Below are positions 26,313 through 36,523 of a stretch of 64,000 nt of DNA, in pieces. Both the position numbers and the translations under genes were made by a program. The notes under the pieces were generated by a model. It had not been told where the DNA came from, made no database searches, and was given only the letters and a program-made list of their open reading frames with translations. How positions within the stretch are numbered: position 1 is the stretch's first letter; the number at the start of each line of letters is the position of its first letter. Source of the stretch: an uncultured Christensenella sp. (GTDB taxonomy: Bacteria; Bacillota; Clostridia; Christensenellales; Pumilibacteraceae); the NCBI GenBank assembly GCA_910577435.1, contig CAJTLV010000002.1, forward strand, positions 245,961 through 309,960, written 5' to 3'.

Positions 26313-29036
26313 TTAACCCTTGACGATAGCGACGCCGTATTTATTGAGCGAATTGCCGGTCATATTGCAACTCGCGAGAATGTTGCCGCTGACGTTGCAC
26401 GGCGTATCGCCGAAGTTCAGATAGACCGTGACCTTTTGACTGCCGCTCGTTATTTCATAGAACACCGTACTGCCGGACATATTATTTGCCGACTTGGTCA
26501 TCTTGCCGTTGACGAGAACGGGGTTTGCACGGCGCACGGACGTAAGAGTTCTCACCCATTCGAGTAGCGAGCCTGCCACGCCGTCCTGTTCAGCTACGCT
26601 CTTGATAGCGTTGGTCGCATTCATACCCGTAAGCTCGCATCTGAACGTCTCGTAGCCTATGGCGTACGACGCATTGCCGCTTGCCGTCCATTTCATCGGC
26701 TGACGGTATACTCTGTCCTCGTGCGGTTCGCTCTCCGTAGTGGAGGTCGAGCCGCTGTTAACGGTGCTTTGCATAACGCCGCTCATTCCTATCTCGTCGC
26801 CGTAGTATATCCAGTTGAGACCGGGTACCGTCATAATGTACGCATAATACATTTTGAGCAGATTATCCGTCCGAGCTACGCCTGCCGCGTCGAGAGCGCG
26901 GTAGGTATCGTTCTGTTGCGTGCTGTCCGTCGTGATGTTCAAGCGATCGCGGGCGCGCGGCAGATCGTGGTTGGATGTGAACAGTCCGTCGATAAAGTTG
27001 GGATTGACCGTCGCATAACCCTTGACGTTTACCGCCTGCCCGTTGTTGCTGGTATACGAATTGCCGTAGTAGCCCTGAACGTACTGCTGTACCAATTTGA
27101 CCGCTCTGCCCGGATCTTGGCTGTACTGCTCTGCGGCGGCTATGGCGCGCGTCGCGTCGTAATACAGGTTGAAGTTGAACTGCGAGTCGAGACCCTGATA
27201 ATAATTGGTGACGTTGCGCGGGTTGCCGTCGAGGTTTTCGCCGATAAGTATCGCGTTGGGGTACGTCGCTTTAAGCCTGTAATTGAACTCGCGGTAGAAG
27301 TTGAGGTTGCGCTGTAAATCGTGCGAGTACAGTCCGTCCTCGACGCAGCCTTTGCCGTCGTCGATGTTACCCGTGCTTGCGGTATTGCCCTTGCCGACGA
27401 CCTCGTTCTTCATATAGATGTGTTTTACCGCGTCGAGACGGAAACCGTCGAGACCGAACGCCATCCAGTAGTTGCACACGTCGAGTATCGCGTCGCGCAC
27501 GGGTTGATAGTCGTAGTTGAGTTCGGGCATATCCGACGAGAACGACGAATAGAAGTAGTAGCCGTAATCGTCCTTATACCACTGCGTCTTATCCTGCGCC
27601 GAAAGCGCCTGATACTGCGATTCGGTTATCCACGAATAGAAGTTACGGTAATCGATACCCTTCGCTTCGTCCTTTTCGAGTTTTTGTGATTTGACAAACC
27701 ACGGATTGCTCTGTGCCGTGTGGTTGAGAACGAAGTCCATTACGATCTTCATTCCCTTTTGGTGCGCTTTATACACCAGCTCGCGGTATGTCGCGAGCGT
27801 ACCGAAGCGCGGATCGACCGAGAAATAATCCTTGATGTCGTAGCCGTGATAATTGGTCGACGTCTGGAACGGCGTCAGCCACAACACGTCCACGTTGAGA
27901 CTGTCGAGATAATCGAGCTTTTCGATAATGCCGCGAAGATCGCCCATACCGTCGCCGTCGCTGTCGTTGAACGACGCGATAAATATCTGATAGCCTACGC
28001 CGTCGTTTTCGTAACCCGCCGCCTTATTGGGAACGAGCGGATACGTTCCGCTGTTATCGGCGGTGCTGTTTATTATCTTGGCGTCGCCGGACGTTTTCGT
28101 AGGATTCTTTGTGCGGTCGGGATCGTCCTTATACGGATTGGGCAACGCTTCCAGCTTGACGTGGTGACTGCCCTCGCCTACGCCGAACTGTTGCACGAAC
28201 CAGTGGTACGAGCCGTTTATATCGCGCGCGAACTTCAAGTTGAGATATACGTTGCCGCCGTCGTTCGACCAGAACCCCGCTTCCTTACGCGATTTTATGG
28301 AGAACAACTGCATACCTATATTGGCGCCGCCCAAGTAATCGACGTCGGTATAATTGATCTCTATGTTCTTGTGCGTGAGCGTGTTTTCGTCCCAGCCCGC
28401 ATCGTTATAATCGTTATCGAGTTTTATGTCGTATACCGCGCCGCTCTCGTCGATACGTGCCGCATTGAACAATCTGCCCTCTTGATTCTTCGGCCACAAC
28501 CACAGTCCGCGATCCGCATACTCTTCCGAGTTTATCGCGTTGTCGTAATTGGGCGCGCCCGAATTGACCGTACCCTCTTCCGTTTCGATATGATCGGCGC
28601 GCTTATAATGTATGTACAGATGTCCGGCTTCGCACCAGCTTGCGATACTGTTATAGTACGCGGTCTCCGCCTCGCTGTCGACGTCCTCTATCCACTTCGC
28701 GGTAAGCGTCCAGTCGCGCGTAACTACCGTCGTAGCAGTGAACTGCGTCGTGCCTTCGTACCAACCGTCAAAGGCATAGCCGATATAACCGGTAGGCGTA
28801 GGCAGACCCGTCGCCGTGACGCCGTCCGCTACCTTGCGGCTCGACGGATTGCTCACTCCCGCCGCTTTCGCGTCCGGACCTACGTCGAAAGTTATCGTGT
28901 GAAACGTTATGTCGATATTCGGCGGATCGACGGGATTACCGCCGTTGTCGCCCGTGCCGCCTTTACTGCACGCAACAACCGAAAAAGACATAATTGCACA
29001 CAACACAAAAATGATCAGTTTCTTTATTTTCACCAT
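26313..29036 (-). CDS. Surface lipoprotein alpha-amylase/pullulanase-like enzyme (GH13)
   Basis: About 907 residues. A signal peptide with lipobox (SVVAC, C23) anchors it outside the cell. An InlB-type repeat (about 40-120) ends TLTAKW. It is followed by a CBM41/PUD-like region (HLYIHYKRAD, RGLWLWPKN) and a complete GH13 barrel: DVLWLTPFQTS, GLDGFRLDAVKH with nucleophile Asp535, ILIGENLDG with acid/base Glu600, and FTSNHDLPR with Asp691. It should cleave alpha-glucans. The GGAGG site lies 2 bases before this ATG and 5 bases before an in-frame GTG at 29033, so the true start may be the GTG. First gene of a two-gene operon. Confidence 0.92.
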   Translation of the reverse strand: MVKIKKLIIFVLCAIMSFSVVACSKGGTGDNGGNPVDPPNIDITFHTITFDVGPDAKAAGVSNPSSRKVADGVTATGLPTPTGYIGYAFDGWYEGTTQFTATTVVTRDWTLTAKWIEDVDSEAETAYYNSIASWCEAGHLYIHYKRADHIETEEGTVNSGAPNYDNAINSEEYADRGLWLWPKNQEGRLFNAARIDESGAVYDIKLDNDYNDAGWDENTLTHKNIEINYTDVDYLGGANIGMQLFSIKSRKEAGFWSNDGGNVYLNLKFARDINGSYHWFVQQFGVGEGSHHVKLEALPNPYKDDPDRTKNPTKTSGDAKIINSTADNSGTYPLVPNKAAGYENDGVGYQIFIASFNDSDGDGMGDLRGIIEKLDYLDSLNVDVLWLTPFQTSTNYHGYDIKDYFSVDPRFGTLATYRELVYKAHQKGMKIVMDFVLNHTAQSNPWFVKSQKLEKDEAKGIDYRNFYSWITESQYQALSAQDKTQWYKDDYGYYFYSSFSSDMPELNYDYQPVRDAILDVCNYWMAFGLDGFRLDAVKHIYMKNEVVGKGNTASTGNIDDGKGCVEDGLYSHDLQRNLNFYREFNYRLKATYPNAILIGENLDGNPRNVTNYYQGLDSQFNFNLYYDATRAIAAAEQYSQDPGRAVKLVQQYVQGYYGNSYTSNNGQAVNVKGYATVNPNFIDGLFTSNHDLPRARDRLNITTDSTQQNDTYRALDAAGVARTDNLLKMYYAYIMTVPGLNWIYYGDEIGMSGVMQSTVNSGSTSTTESEPHEDRVYRQPMKWTASGNASYAIGYETFRCELTGMNATNAIKSVAEQDGVAGSLLEWVRTLTSVRRANPVLVNGKMTKSANNMSGSTVFYEITSGSQKVTVYLNFGDTPCNVSGNILASCNMTGNSLNKYGVAIVKG

Positions 29037-29066
29037 TTCCTCCATATAGCGCAAGACTACCGATAT

Positions 29067-29095
29067 ATTATACACCCTCAAAACGGGTGTGTCAA
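29067..29095 (-). promoter_or_regulatory. Promoter of the amylase operon with operator-like spacer
   Basis: Minus strand TTGACA (29090-29095), 17 bases, TATAAT (29067-29072). The spacer itself is an inverted repeat, CACCC-N7-GGGTG, a probable site for a sugar-responsive regulator. Confidence 0.85.
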
Positions 29096-29194
29096 TAGTT
29101 TTTGTAAAACTCGACCGATCGAACGTCCGATATTGCATACGTGCATATGCCGCCGATACCGAAAACGGCGGCTGTCGGCGCGTTATCCCGAAAT

Positions 29195-29218
29195 GAAAAA
29201 GACGGCAAACGCCGTCTT
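29195..29218 (-). terminator. Terminator of the YitT gene
   Basis: Minus strand GACGGC-GTTT-GCCGTC followed by TTTTT, directly after the stop codon. Confidence 0.9.
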
Positions 29219-29223
29219 ATAAT

Positions 29224-30213
29224 CTATCTGCTGAAACCGAGTCCCATAACCTCGCTTGTTCTGGACAAATAAGCGAACGTATCGGGATAGCTTTGCATTA
29301 TTCTGTTGAACGCGGCAAGCTGGCTTTTTCTGATCACACAGATCAAAAGCGCTTTCTCGTTGTGGGAGTACATACCCGTCGCGTGCAACATCGTTACGCC
29401 GCGCCCCAGCTTTTCTATGAGTTCTTTGGACACGGCTTCGGGATCGCTCGTGATTATCTCGAATTTGAGCGCCGATTTGAAGCCGCTCGTGATAGTATCG
29501 CCGACGATGGATGCAACAATCTTTTCGGTAAGCGACATCAATACGGGAGTCAGGCTGTTGCCGTACACAAAGAACGAAATAAGTATTATCACCGCGTCAA
29601 TAGCGGATATGAACCACACGACGTTCGTCGCTTTGAATCTGCGCTGTATGAACATTCCCACAATATCGGTACCGCCGGACGACGCGCCTATCTTGATAAG
29701 CATTGCAAACGAAACGCCCGTCAAAGCGCCCGACGCGATTGCCGCGAGTATGGAGTGTTCTTCGTCTATGTAAAACTGCGGGGGGAGTTCCGTAACGTAC
29801 TTATTCATTATGACCATTCCCACCGAAGACAGCACAGTCGCCACGCCCGTCTTGATCGCAAATCCCTTGCTCAAAAATATGAACGCGAGAATAACGAGCG
29901 GTACGTTAATGATCAGGATAGTCCAACCGGACGAGAACGCGCCTCCCGTCGCGTGTTCGATCATAGTCGCTATACCTGTCACACCGCCCTGCGCAAAGTT
30001 GTGCGGAATAATGAATATTTCTACGGAAAACATTCGTATTCCCGCCGACAGCAATATCATAAGCGGCACAAATACGCAGTTATAGAACTTTTTGTTCTTC
30101 ATCAGCGGGATTTTTTTGGGCTTTTCCTCAACGGGGCGTTGCGAGGGAGGTTCCGCGCTTTCGGCAGGTTCCTCTTCGATCGCCTGTTCGATGTTATCGG
30201 TTTCGGCAGACAC
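29224..30213 (-). CDS. YitT-family membrane protein (DUF161/DUF2179)
   Basis: A 329-residue integral membrane protein. After a charged N-terminal stretch (about 40 residues, more than usual) come five or six membrane segments with the family motif HNFAQGGVTGIATMI, GASSGGTDIVGMFIQRR, and a C-terminal cytoplasmic DUF2179 domain (KSALKFEIITSDPEAVSKEL to the end). Transport role is suspected but not established. The start is a GTG, with AGGAG 11 bases upstream. Single-gene unit with promoter and terminator. Confidence 0.9.
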   Translation of the reverse strand: MSAETDNIEQAIEEEPAESAEPPSQRPVEEKPKKIPLMKNKKFYNCVFVPLMILLSAGIRMFSVEIFIIPHNFAQGGVTGIATMIEHATGGAFSSGWTILIINVPLVILAFIFLSKGFAIKTGVATVLSSVGMVIMNKYVTELPPQFYIDEEHSILAAIASGALTGVSFAMLIKIGASSGGTDIVGMFIQRRFKATNVVWFISAIDAVIILISFFVYGNSLTPVLMSLTEKIVASIVGDTITSGFKSALKFEIITSDPEAVSKELIEKLGRGVTMLHATGMYSHNEKALLICVIRKSQLAAFNRIMQSYPDTFAYLSRTSEVMGLGFSR

Positions 30214-30266
30214 GTCGGCAAGATCTCCTATGTATTTACGGCAATTAATATGCCGTTCAACAGTGA

Positions 30267-30295
30267 ATTATAACAGACGGAATATATAAAATCAA
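30267..30295 (-). promoter_or_regulatory. Promoter of the YitT gene
   Basis: Minus strand TTGATT (30290-30295), 17 bases, TATAAT (30267-30272), preceded by AAACGC. Confidence 0.8.
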
Positions 30296-30421
30296 GCGTT
30301 TTATGATAAATTGCGTAATTGGAAATTCGCAAGACGCAACTAACGGTCCGCACGCAAAGCGGGCCTGTCGCGGCGGTTCTTCCGCCGCCTGTTTACGAGT
30401 TGCTGACAGTGTGTTCGCCAC

Positions 30422-30444
30422 TTAAAAATCGGCTTTCGCCGATC
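30422..30444 (-). terminator. Terminator of dnaB
   Basis: Minus strand ATCGGC-GAAA-GCCGAT with a following TTTTTAAG, immediately after the dnaB stop codon. Confidence 0.88.
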
Positions 30445-30445
30445 T

Positions 30446-32008
30446 TTAATCTATCAATCCGATATCGTCTATAACGTCGACTTCACCGTCGGCGAGGTTT
30501 CCGCTCCCGCTTCCCGTATCGGGCGGAGCAAAATCGTCGCCGCTGTCGAAAAACGCGTGCTTGGCGTTGCCCGTCGAACCGTATGCGGGGTTGGGCGCGT
30601 TTTTGGTGACGCATTTGAACGTGACCGTAGACGGCATCCACACGAGCTTGACCGCGCCGGTCTCGCCGTTACGGTGCTTGGCAACGTTCAAGTACACGAT
30701 ATTACCCTCTATCGTGCCGCCGCCGTCGTCTGCGGGATCTTCCACGCCCGACGACTTTGCCGAACGGTCGAGGAAGAATATGATGTCTGCGTCCTGCTCT
30801 ATCGCGCCCGAATCGCGCAGGTCGCTGAGTTGCGGCGTCGGGTCTTTTCTTTTTTCTATATCGCGCGACATCTGCGACAGCAAGAGTACGGGAACATCGA
30901 GTTCTTTCGCCGCCAGCTTTAACGCGCGCGTTATCTCGGCGATCTCTCTTACGATATTATCTATGCGCTTGCCGCTCTGCATAAGCTGCAAGTAGTCTAT
31001 CATTACGAAATCCAGCCCGACGGTGTGTTTGAGCGCGCGGCACTTGGAAAGAACTTCGGCAGGCGTGACGCTGCCCGACTCGTCGATGTACAGCCGCGTG
31101 TCTTTGAGCCGCGCTTCCGCATCGTACAGTTTCGCCCAGCCCGTCGAATTTATGTCCGCGCGGTTGGCTTTGGACATATCGAAATTGCCGACCGAACACA
31201 GAATACGCCGTGCGAGCTGCACCGCGCTCATTTCGAGCGAGAACACCGCTACCACATACGGCTTCTTATTGTCGGGACGGCGCGACAGCGCGGCATTGAC
31301 CGCGCAATTCATCGCAAAACTCGTTTTACCCTGTCCGGGTCGCGCCGCGAGAATGATCAGGTCGCTGCGCTGAAATCCGCCGCCGAGCATCGTGTCGAGG
31401 TAAGGAAAGCCGCTCGGCACGCCGCGATACGCGTCGCGGTTTTCTTGACGCTGACGCAGGTCTTTCAGCGCCTCGCCTATCGATCCCGCGACAAGTTCCG
31501 GCTTGCCCCGCCGCCCCGTCTCCGACAGACTGTAAAGCGCGGCCTCCGCGTGGGAGAGCGCGGTGTCGTCGGGATCGTATGCATACGCTTCGTCCGCCGC
31601 CTGTTGCGCGATCGCGATGAGCGCGCGAAGCCGAGCGTGCTTTTTGACTATCTGAAAATAATATTCCGAATTCGCGACCGACGGCACGGCGTTGACTATG
31701 CGCGAGATGTAATCCACGCCGCCGCACATATCCAATGTGCCGTTGCCCTCCAACTGCTGAACGACCGTTACCAGATCGATAGGTTGCGTCGACGCGAACA
31801 GAAAGTTCATCGCTTCGAACAGAAACTTGTGCGCGGGCGTGTAAAAATCATCCGCCTCCAACATCGGCAGATATTTGACCGCCGTATTCGCGTCGATTAT
31901 CATACCGCCGATCAGCGCAGTCTCCGCCTCGTAGCTGTTGGGCATTTCGCGCGCCGTCACGTTTGGATGTTTTTTAAGAAATTCCTGTCTGTCGTCGGTC
32001 TTTGCCAT
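30446..32008 (-). CDS. dnaB: Replicative DNA helicase
   Basis: A 520-residue hexameric helicase that unwinds DNA ahead of the replisome. The N-terminal primase-interacting domain (PNSYEAETALIGGMIIDANT) is followed by the RecA-like motor with Walker A ARPGQGKTSFAMN, Walker B VMIDYLQLM, and LSQMSRDIEKR and QLSDLRDSGAIEQDADIIF motifs. The C-terminal 40 residues are acidic and glycine-rich, beyond the usual end, which explains the extra length. GGAGGA precedes the ATG. It is last in a leftward run with a lipoprotein and pepF. Confidence 0.96.
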   Translation of the reverse strand: MAKTDDRQEFLKKHPNVTAREMPNSYEAETALIGGMIIDANTAVKYLPMLEADDFYTPAHKFLFEAMNFLFASTQPIDLVTVVQQLEGNGTLDMCGGVDYISRIVNAVPSVANSEYYFQIVKKHARLRALIAIAQQAADEAYAYDPDDTALSHAEAALYSLSETGRRGKPELVAGSIGEALKDLRQRQENRDAYRGVPSGFPYLDTMLGGGFQRSDLIILAARPGQGKTSFAMNCAVNAALSRRPDNKKPYVVAVFSLEMSAVQLARRILCSVGNFDMSKANRADINSTGWAKLYDAEARLKDTRLYIDESGSVTPAEVLSKCRALKHTVGLDFVMIDYLQLMQSGKRIDNIVREIAEITRALKLAAKELDVPVLLLSQMSRDIEKRKDPTPQLSDLRDSGAIEQDADIIFFLDRSAKSSGVEDPADDGGGTIEGNIVYLNVAKHRNGETGAVKLVWMPSTVTFKCVTKNAPNPAYGSTGNAKHAFFDSGDDFAPPDTGSGSGNLADGEVDVIDDIGLID

Positions 32009-32059
32009 TTCGGCGTTCCTCCGCTTTGTCGTTATAGCAAGTGGTGGGTTGCGATCGAT

Positions 32060-32974
32060 CTACCGCTTGGTCGGCAGTCTTACTTCATAGTCTCTGTACT
32101 CTTCGGGGTTATAAGGGAACCTGTCGAGCAAGGTCGGTTTTTTCTTCTTTTCGCGCGTGACGATAAGTATTACCGCAAGCACCGCGCCGCCCGCAGCAAG
32201 CGCAACCAGATACCAGCCGTAAGGCACCGGTCTCGTATACTCGAATTCTATCGTTCCCTCAGTGCCGTCGAAGTACCGCGAAAACAGATATGCGCTGTTT
32301 CCGCCGCCTATCGGAGCGGAAACGCCGGATGACTTCATTCGCGAACTCGCGAAGTACGCATAACCGAGAAGAAGTCCGTCCAAGTTCTCACCGCGAAGTA
32401 CGGGGAACGCATCCGTCACGGCGGGAAAAACAGTCGTCTTTTCGCCGAACTCGTCAATCGTCACTCTGCCGTTCTTTATCTGTCCGAGTATCGTACCCGT
32501 ACCGTCCGTTCCGTCGTACTTTTCGCGCAAACCGTTGAACGGGTTTTCGGCTGACAAAAGAATGTCGCGGGTGAACGGATTTTCGGAGATTATCTCGGCA
32601 GTGAAATCGACTTCGACGCCCAATCTGTCGAGATCGGTATCTCCGTACTCGAACGCGCGCACATACCGCACGGTATACTTTTCGTCGGTCAGTGCCGCCG
32701 CCGCGAGTTCGTAGCCGTAGTACTCGAACAGCTCGAAAAAGTAGTTCTCCACAGTATACTTGCTTCCGTCGCTCTTCGTCGCCGCAGTGCGTTCCATCGC
32801 TTCGACGACGTCGGTATCTACCGCAAGTTCGAACGCGTTGTAACGCACGCCGCCGGATGTGTAATCGTACACGGTAAGGCTCGCGCCGCAACCCGTGAGA
32901 ACGAACGCCGCAGAGACGAGCAACGCGAACAAAAACAGTCGTGCGAATATTTTGTTGTGAAAAATCTTTGTCAT
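32060..32974 (-). CDS. Lipoprotein with C-terminal membrane segment, unknown function
   Basis: A 304-residue protein of unknown family. A signal peptide ends in lipobox LTGC (C29), and a second membrane segment lies near residues 253-275 (YLVALAAGGAVLAVILIV), followed by a basic cytoplasmic tail. The extracytoplasmic domain contains two GGGNSAY/FSRYFDGTEGTIEFEY blocks but no catalytic signature. The gene sits 40 bases after pepF and 51 before dnaB in the same direction and is probably co-transcribed with them. Confidence 0.72.
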   Translation of the reverse strand: MTKIFHNKIFARLFLFALLVSAAFVLTGCGASLTVYDYTSGGVRYNAFELAVDTDVVEAMERTAATKSDGSKYTVENYFFELFEYYGYELAAAALTDEKYTVRYVRAFEYGDTDLDRLGVEVDFTAEIISENPFTRDILLSAENPFNGLREKYDGTDGTGTILGQIKNGRVTIDEFGEKTTVFPAVTDAFPVLRGENLDGLLLGYAYFASSRMKSSGVSAPIGGGNSAYLFSRYFDGTEGTIEFEYTRPVPYGWYLVALAAGGAVLAVILIVTREKKKKPTLLDRFPYNPEEYRDYEVRLPTKR

Positions 32975-33014
32975 AAATGCGGTTTCGATTCGGAATGCGG
33001 ATCGGCGATCGGAA

Positions 33015-34787
33015 TTACTTGCTCAGTTTTTCCAACTCATCGAGCGATTCGGCGAACAGCTTGAACGCGTCCTCATACGGCTTGTGTGTCGCGAGATCGA
33101 CTTTCGTGTCGCACAGTATCGCGTAAGGGGATTTGTGTCCGCCCGCTTTGAGGAATTTGTTCTTGTACGTTTCCACATAGCCGTTTTCGGTGAGTATGTT
33201 GTGCGCAATACTCGTCGCGGCGGTTATGCCCGTTGCGTATTTATAGACGTAGAACGCATTGTAGAAATGCGGTATGCGCGACCACTCGTATGCGATGAGG
33301 TCGTCCGTCACTTCCGCGCCGTAATACTTGACGTTGAGATCGCGGTACAGTCCGTTAAGCGCCTCGACGGTGAGCGGCTTGCCTTCCAATTCCATTTTGT
33401 GCGCCTCGTACTCGAACTCGGCGAACATCGTCTGACGGAAAAGCGTCGTGCGGAACTGATCGAGCCGATAGCTCAAAAGATACCGTCTCATATCGACATC
33501 GGCGACGTTGTTCAAAAGGTACGTGCCGAGCAACATCTCGTTGGTCGTCGACGCAACTTCCGCAACGAAAATTTGGTAATCGGCTTTTTCATACGGCTGT
33601 GCCGACATCGAATAGTACGAATGCAGGCAATGTCCGAGCTCGTGCGCTATCGTGAATATGTCGTTGGTCGTCGGAGCGTAGTTCAAAAGAACGAACGGAT
33701 GCGCGCCGTAAGTTCCCCAGCTGTAAGCACCGCCGCGCTTGCCGTCGTTGGGCAATACGTCTATCCACCCTTCGGTCATAGCTTTATTCAACAGTCCGAC
33801 ATACTCGTCGCCCATCGGCGCGAGCGCTTTTTTGACCAGCTCGCACGCCTCTTCATAGGGTAATTTCATCTGTGCATTTTCGACTACGGGCGTGTACAGA
33901 TCGTACATCTGTATCTTATTCAGACCGAGCAGTTTTTTGCGCAACGCAATATATCTGTGCAACGGCGCGAGATTTTCCTCGACTGCGCCGATCAGGTTCT
34001 CGTACACCGCAGTAGGCACATTGTCGCCGAACATTCCTTTTTCGAGACAGTTGCCGTATCCGCGCGCTTTCGCTATGAAGTTGTCGCTCTTGACGTTGCC
34101 CGCATAGTTTGCCGCAAGCGTGTTTATATGCGCTTTATATCCCGCATAAAGATTGGTGTACGCCGCCTTTCTCACCTTGCGGTCATCGTCGGCAAGCAGT
34201 TCGCCGTAAGACTCATTCGTCAATTCCGCTTTCTTTCCGCCGCGAGTTACGGGCTTGAATTTGAGATCGACGTTCATCAGCATCGAAGCGACGTTGTCCG
34301 TCGAACCGAGCGCCTCGCTCGCCATTGCCAAAAGCCGTTCTTCCTTGTCCGAAAGGATATGCTCCTTGTTGCGCTTTATCTCGCTCAAATAGAAATCGAA
34401 GTTAGCGAAATCGGGATCGGCGATGTACTTGTCCAGCACGGCGTTATCCAATGCGCCAAGCTCGCTCTGTATGAACGATTCGGCGGTCATCACCTTGCCC
34501 ATAAGCCCCTCTGTGCGTCCCGCAAAGCCGACGCCTTTGCTCTCGGCGAGATCCTCGTGCGAGAGCATATGCGAATACACATATAAAAGACCGAATTTAC
34601 GGGTTATCTCCGAATCGAGTTTCAGGCACGCGAGCGCACTGTCGCGATCGCCGAGTTTGCCCTCGTATGCCGACAATTCGGGAATCAGCGCAAGCACCTC
34701 GCCGAACGCCGTCTCGAACGCCTCGTCGGACGCGAATATGTCGTTCAAGTGCCAGCGGTACTTTTCGGGTACGTCTTTTCTCTTCAT
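33015..34787 (-). CDS. pepF: Oligoendopeptidase F (M3 metallopeptidase)
   Basis: A 590-residue zinc peptidase of cytosolic oligopeptide turnover. The zinc motif HELGH is at residues 382-386 (TIAHELGHCLHSYYS), with the downstream glutamate region EVASTTNEMLL. The N terminus (RKDVPEKYRWHLNDIFASDE) and overall length match the family. An AAGGAG site lies about 14 bases before the ATG, a rather long spacing. First gene of a run that continues into a lipoprotein and dnaB. Confidence 0.94.
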   Translation of the reverse strand: MKRKDVPEKYRWHLNDIFASDEAFETAFGEVLALIPELSAYEGKLGDRDSALACLKLDSEITRKFGLLYVYSHMLSHEDLAESKGVGFAGRTEGLMGKVMTAESFIQSELGALDNAVLDKYIADPDFANFDFYLSEIKRNKEHILSDKEERLLAMASEALGSTDNVASMLMNVDLKFKPVTRGGKKAELTNESYGELLADDDRKVRKAAYTNLYAGYKAHINTLAANYAGNVKSDNFIAKARGYGNCLEKGMFGDNVPTAVYENLIGAVEENLAPLHRYIALRKKLLGLNKIQMYDLYTPVVENAQMKLPYEEACELVKKALAPMGDEYVGLLNKAMTEGWIDVLPNDGKRGGAYSWGTYGAHPFVLLNYAPTTNDIFTIAHELGHCLHSYYSMSAQPYEKADYQIFVAEVASTTNEMLLGTYLLNNVADVDMRRYLLSYRLDQFRTTLFRQTMFAEFEYEAHKMELEGKPLTVEALNGLYRDLNVKYYGAEVTDDLIAYEWSRIPHFYNAFYVYKYATGITAATSIAHNILTENGYVETYKNKFLKAGGHKSPYAILCDTKVDLATHKPYEDAFKLFAESLDELEKLSK

Positions 34788-34860
34788 AATATATATCTGT
34801 CTCCTTAAAAGATTTTTCGAGTCGATTGCAACCGCAACGGAATGGTCATTACGATTGCGG

Positions 34861-36213
34861 TCAGTTCTTATTTGCGTGAATGGGAGGCGGTATCACTCCG
34901 CCGCGAGCGATGAACGCGGACGGGTCGGCGGCGCTCACGCGCATTATCGGAGCCGTGCCGAACAGTCCGCCGAAGTCCGCCTCTTCGCCCACCGTCTTTC
35001 CGTAAACGGGGATAACGCGCACGGCGGTCGTCTTGTTGTTGACCATTCCGATAGCGCACTCGTCGGCTATCATTGCGGAAATTACGGACGCGGGCGTATC
35101 GCCGGGAACGGCTATCATATCGAGACCGACCGAACACACTGCGGTCATCGCTTCGAGCTTTTCGAGTCCGAGCATACCGCCGCGCACCGCCTCGATCATT
35201 CCCGCATCCTCCGATACGGGTATGAACGCGCCCGACAGTCCGCCGACGCGGTTAGCCGCCATCACGCCGCCCTTTTTTACCGCGTCGTTGAGAAGCGCGA
35301 GCGCGCACGTAGTGCCGCAGCCGCCTACCGACGACAGTCCTATGCTTTCCAGCACGCGCGCTACCGAATCGCCGATAGCGGGCGTGGGCGCGAGCGACAG
35401 ATCGACAATGCCTGCCGACAGTCCGAGTTCCTTTGCCGCCTCGCCGCCTATAAGCTGACCGAGCCGCGTTATCTTGAACGCGGTGCGTTTTATAAGCTCG
35501 CAAATCTGCGTTATGTCGTGATCGGGGTGCTTGCGTATCTCGTACTCGACAACGCCCGGACCGGAAACGCCGACGTTTACCGAACTTTCGCCCTCCGACA
35601 GTCCCGTAAACGCGCCCGCCATAAACGGGTTGTCGTCGACTGCGTTACAGAATACGACCAGCTTACCGCAACCGAACGAATTATTATCGCGTGTGCGGTA
35701 ACTCAAATCTTTTATTATCTCGCCCAACTTGCCGATAGCGTCCAGATTGATTCCCGCCTTGCTCGACGCGACGTTGACCGAGCCGCAAACGATGTCGGTC
35801 TCGGACAGGGCGCGGGGCAGAGTGCGCAAAAAGTCGTCTTCCGCCGCCGTAGCGCTCTTTTGCACGAGCGCCGAATATCCGCCGATAAAGTCCACGCCCA
35901 AGTTCTTGCCCGCCTTGTCGAGCGTGCGCGCAAGTCCGATATAATCGCCGCACGCCGCGCCGATTATGGAAATGGGCGTGACGGCGATGCGTTTATTCAC
36001 TATTTCCACACCGTAACGCTTGGACAGCGATTCGCAAACGGGAACGAGCCGAGCGCATACTCGCGTGATTTTATCGTACACTTTTTTTCTGCACAGCGCG
36101 GGATCTCCGTCTATGCAGTCCAAAAGCGACAACGACACCGTGACGGTGCGAACGTCCAAGTGCCGATTGTCGAGCATATCTATCGTTTCGATGATCTCGC
36201 TGTTCGTAAACAT
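34861..36213 (-). CDS. PFL-family protein (UPF0210/DUF711)
   Basis: A 450-residue cytosolic protein of the DUF711 family, whose crystal structures resemble glycyl-radical-type barrels but whose activity is unknown. Typical stretches are [20 protein letters not shown] at the N terminus, [16 protein letters not shown] and [17 protein letters not shown] at the end. It follows a small ACT-domain gene by 4 bases, the arrangement seen widely in Bacillota, which suggests the ACT protein controls it. Confidence 0.93.
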   Translation of the reverse strand: MFTNSEIIETIDMLDNRHLDVRTVTVSLSLLDCIDGDPALCRKKVYDKITRVCARLVPVCESLSKRYGVEIVNKRIAVTPISIIGAACGDYIGLARTLDKAGKNLGVDFIGGYSALVQKSATAAEDDFLRTLPRALSETDIVCGSVNVASSKAGINLDAIGKLGEIIKDLSYRTRDNNSFGCGKLVVFCNAVDDNPFMAGAFTGLSEGESSVNVGVSGPGVVEYEIRKHPDHDITQICELIKRTAFKITRLGQLIGGEAAKELGLSAGIVDLSLAPTPAIGDSVARVLESIGLSSVGGCGTTCALALLNDAVKKGGVMAANRVGGLSGAFIPVSEDAGMIEAVRGGMLGLEKLEAMTAVCSVGLDMIAVPGDTPASVISAMIADECAIGMVNNKTTAVRVIPVYGKTVGEEADFGGLFGTAPIMRVSAADPSAFIARGGVIPPPIHANKN

Positions 36214-36217
36214 AGGT

Positions 36218-36487
36218 TTATACCCGCTGCATTGCGTTGAAAAGGTCCTCGTGCTGAACGTGGACGGTCACGCCGAGCGACGAGGTTGCCGCCGTAAGCT
36301 CCTCGCCTATGCGATCGAACGGCACCGCAGAGCCGCTCGCGTCGACAAGCATTATCATAACGAAATTATTCTGCATAATCGTCTGCGAAATATCTTCGAT
36401 ATTGATTTTAAGTTCAGCGAGCTTTGTCGCCACTGCGGCGATAATTCCCGTTCTGTCTTTTCCTATAACCGAAACTACTGCTTTCAT
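36218..36487 (-). CDS. ACT-domain regulatory protein (UPF0237)
   Basis: An 89-residue single ACT domain: [20 protein letters not shown], then [20 protein letters not shown], ending [12 protein letters not shown] domains bind amino acids. The ATG at 36487 has no Shine-Dalgarno and lies 6 bases after a TATACT box, so the message is probably leaderless; a GTG at 36505 would fall inside the promoter. It is directly coupled to the DUF711 gene. Partner ligand unknown. Confidence 0.92.
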   Translation of the reverse strand: MKAVVSVIGKDRTGIIAAVATKLAELKINIEDISQTIMQNNFVMIMLVDASGSAVPFDRIGEELTAATSSLGVTVHVQHEDLFNAMQRV

Positions 36488-36493
36488 ATTTCG

Positions 36494-36523
36494 AGTATAC
36501 CACACTCACCGTTCAAAAAGCAA
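36494..36523 (-). promoter_or_regulatory. Promoter of the ACT/PFL pair
   Basis: Minus strand TTGCTT (36518-36523), 18 bases, extended -10 TGGTATACT with TATACT at 36494-36499. The -10 is 6 bases from the ATG. Confidence 0.65.
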
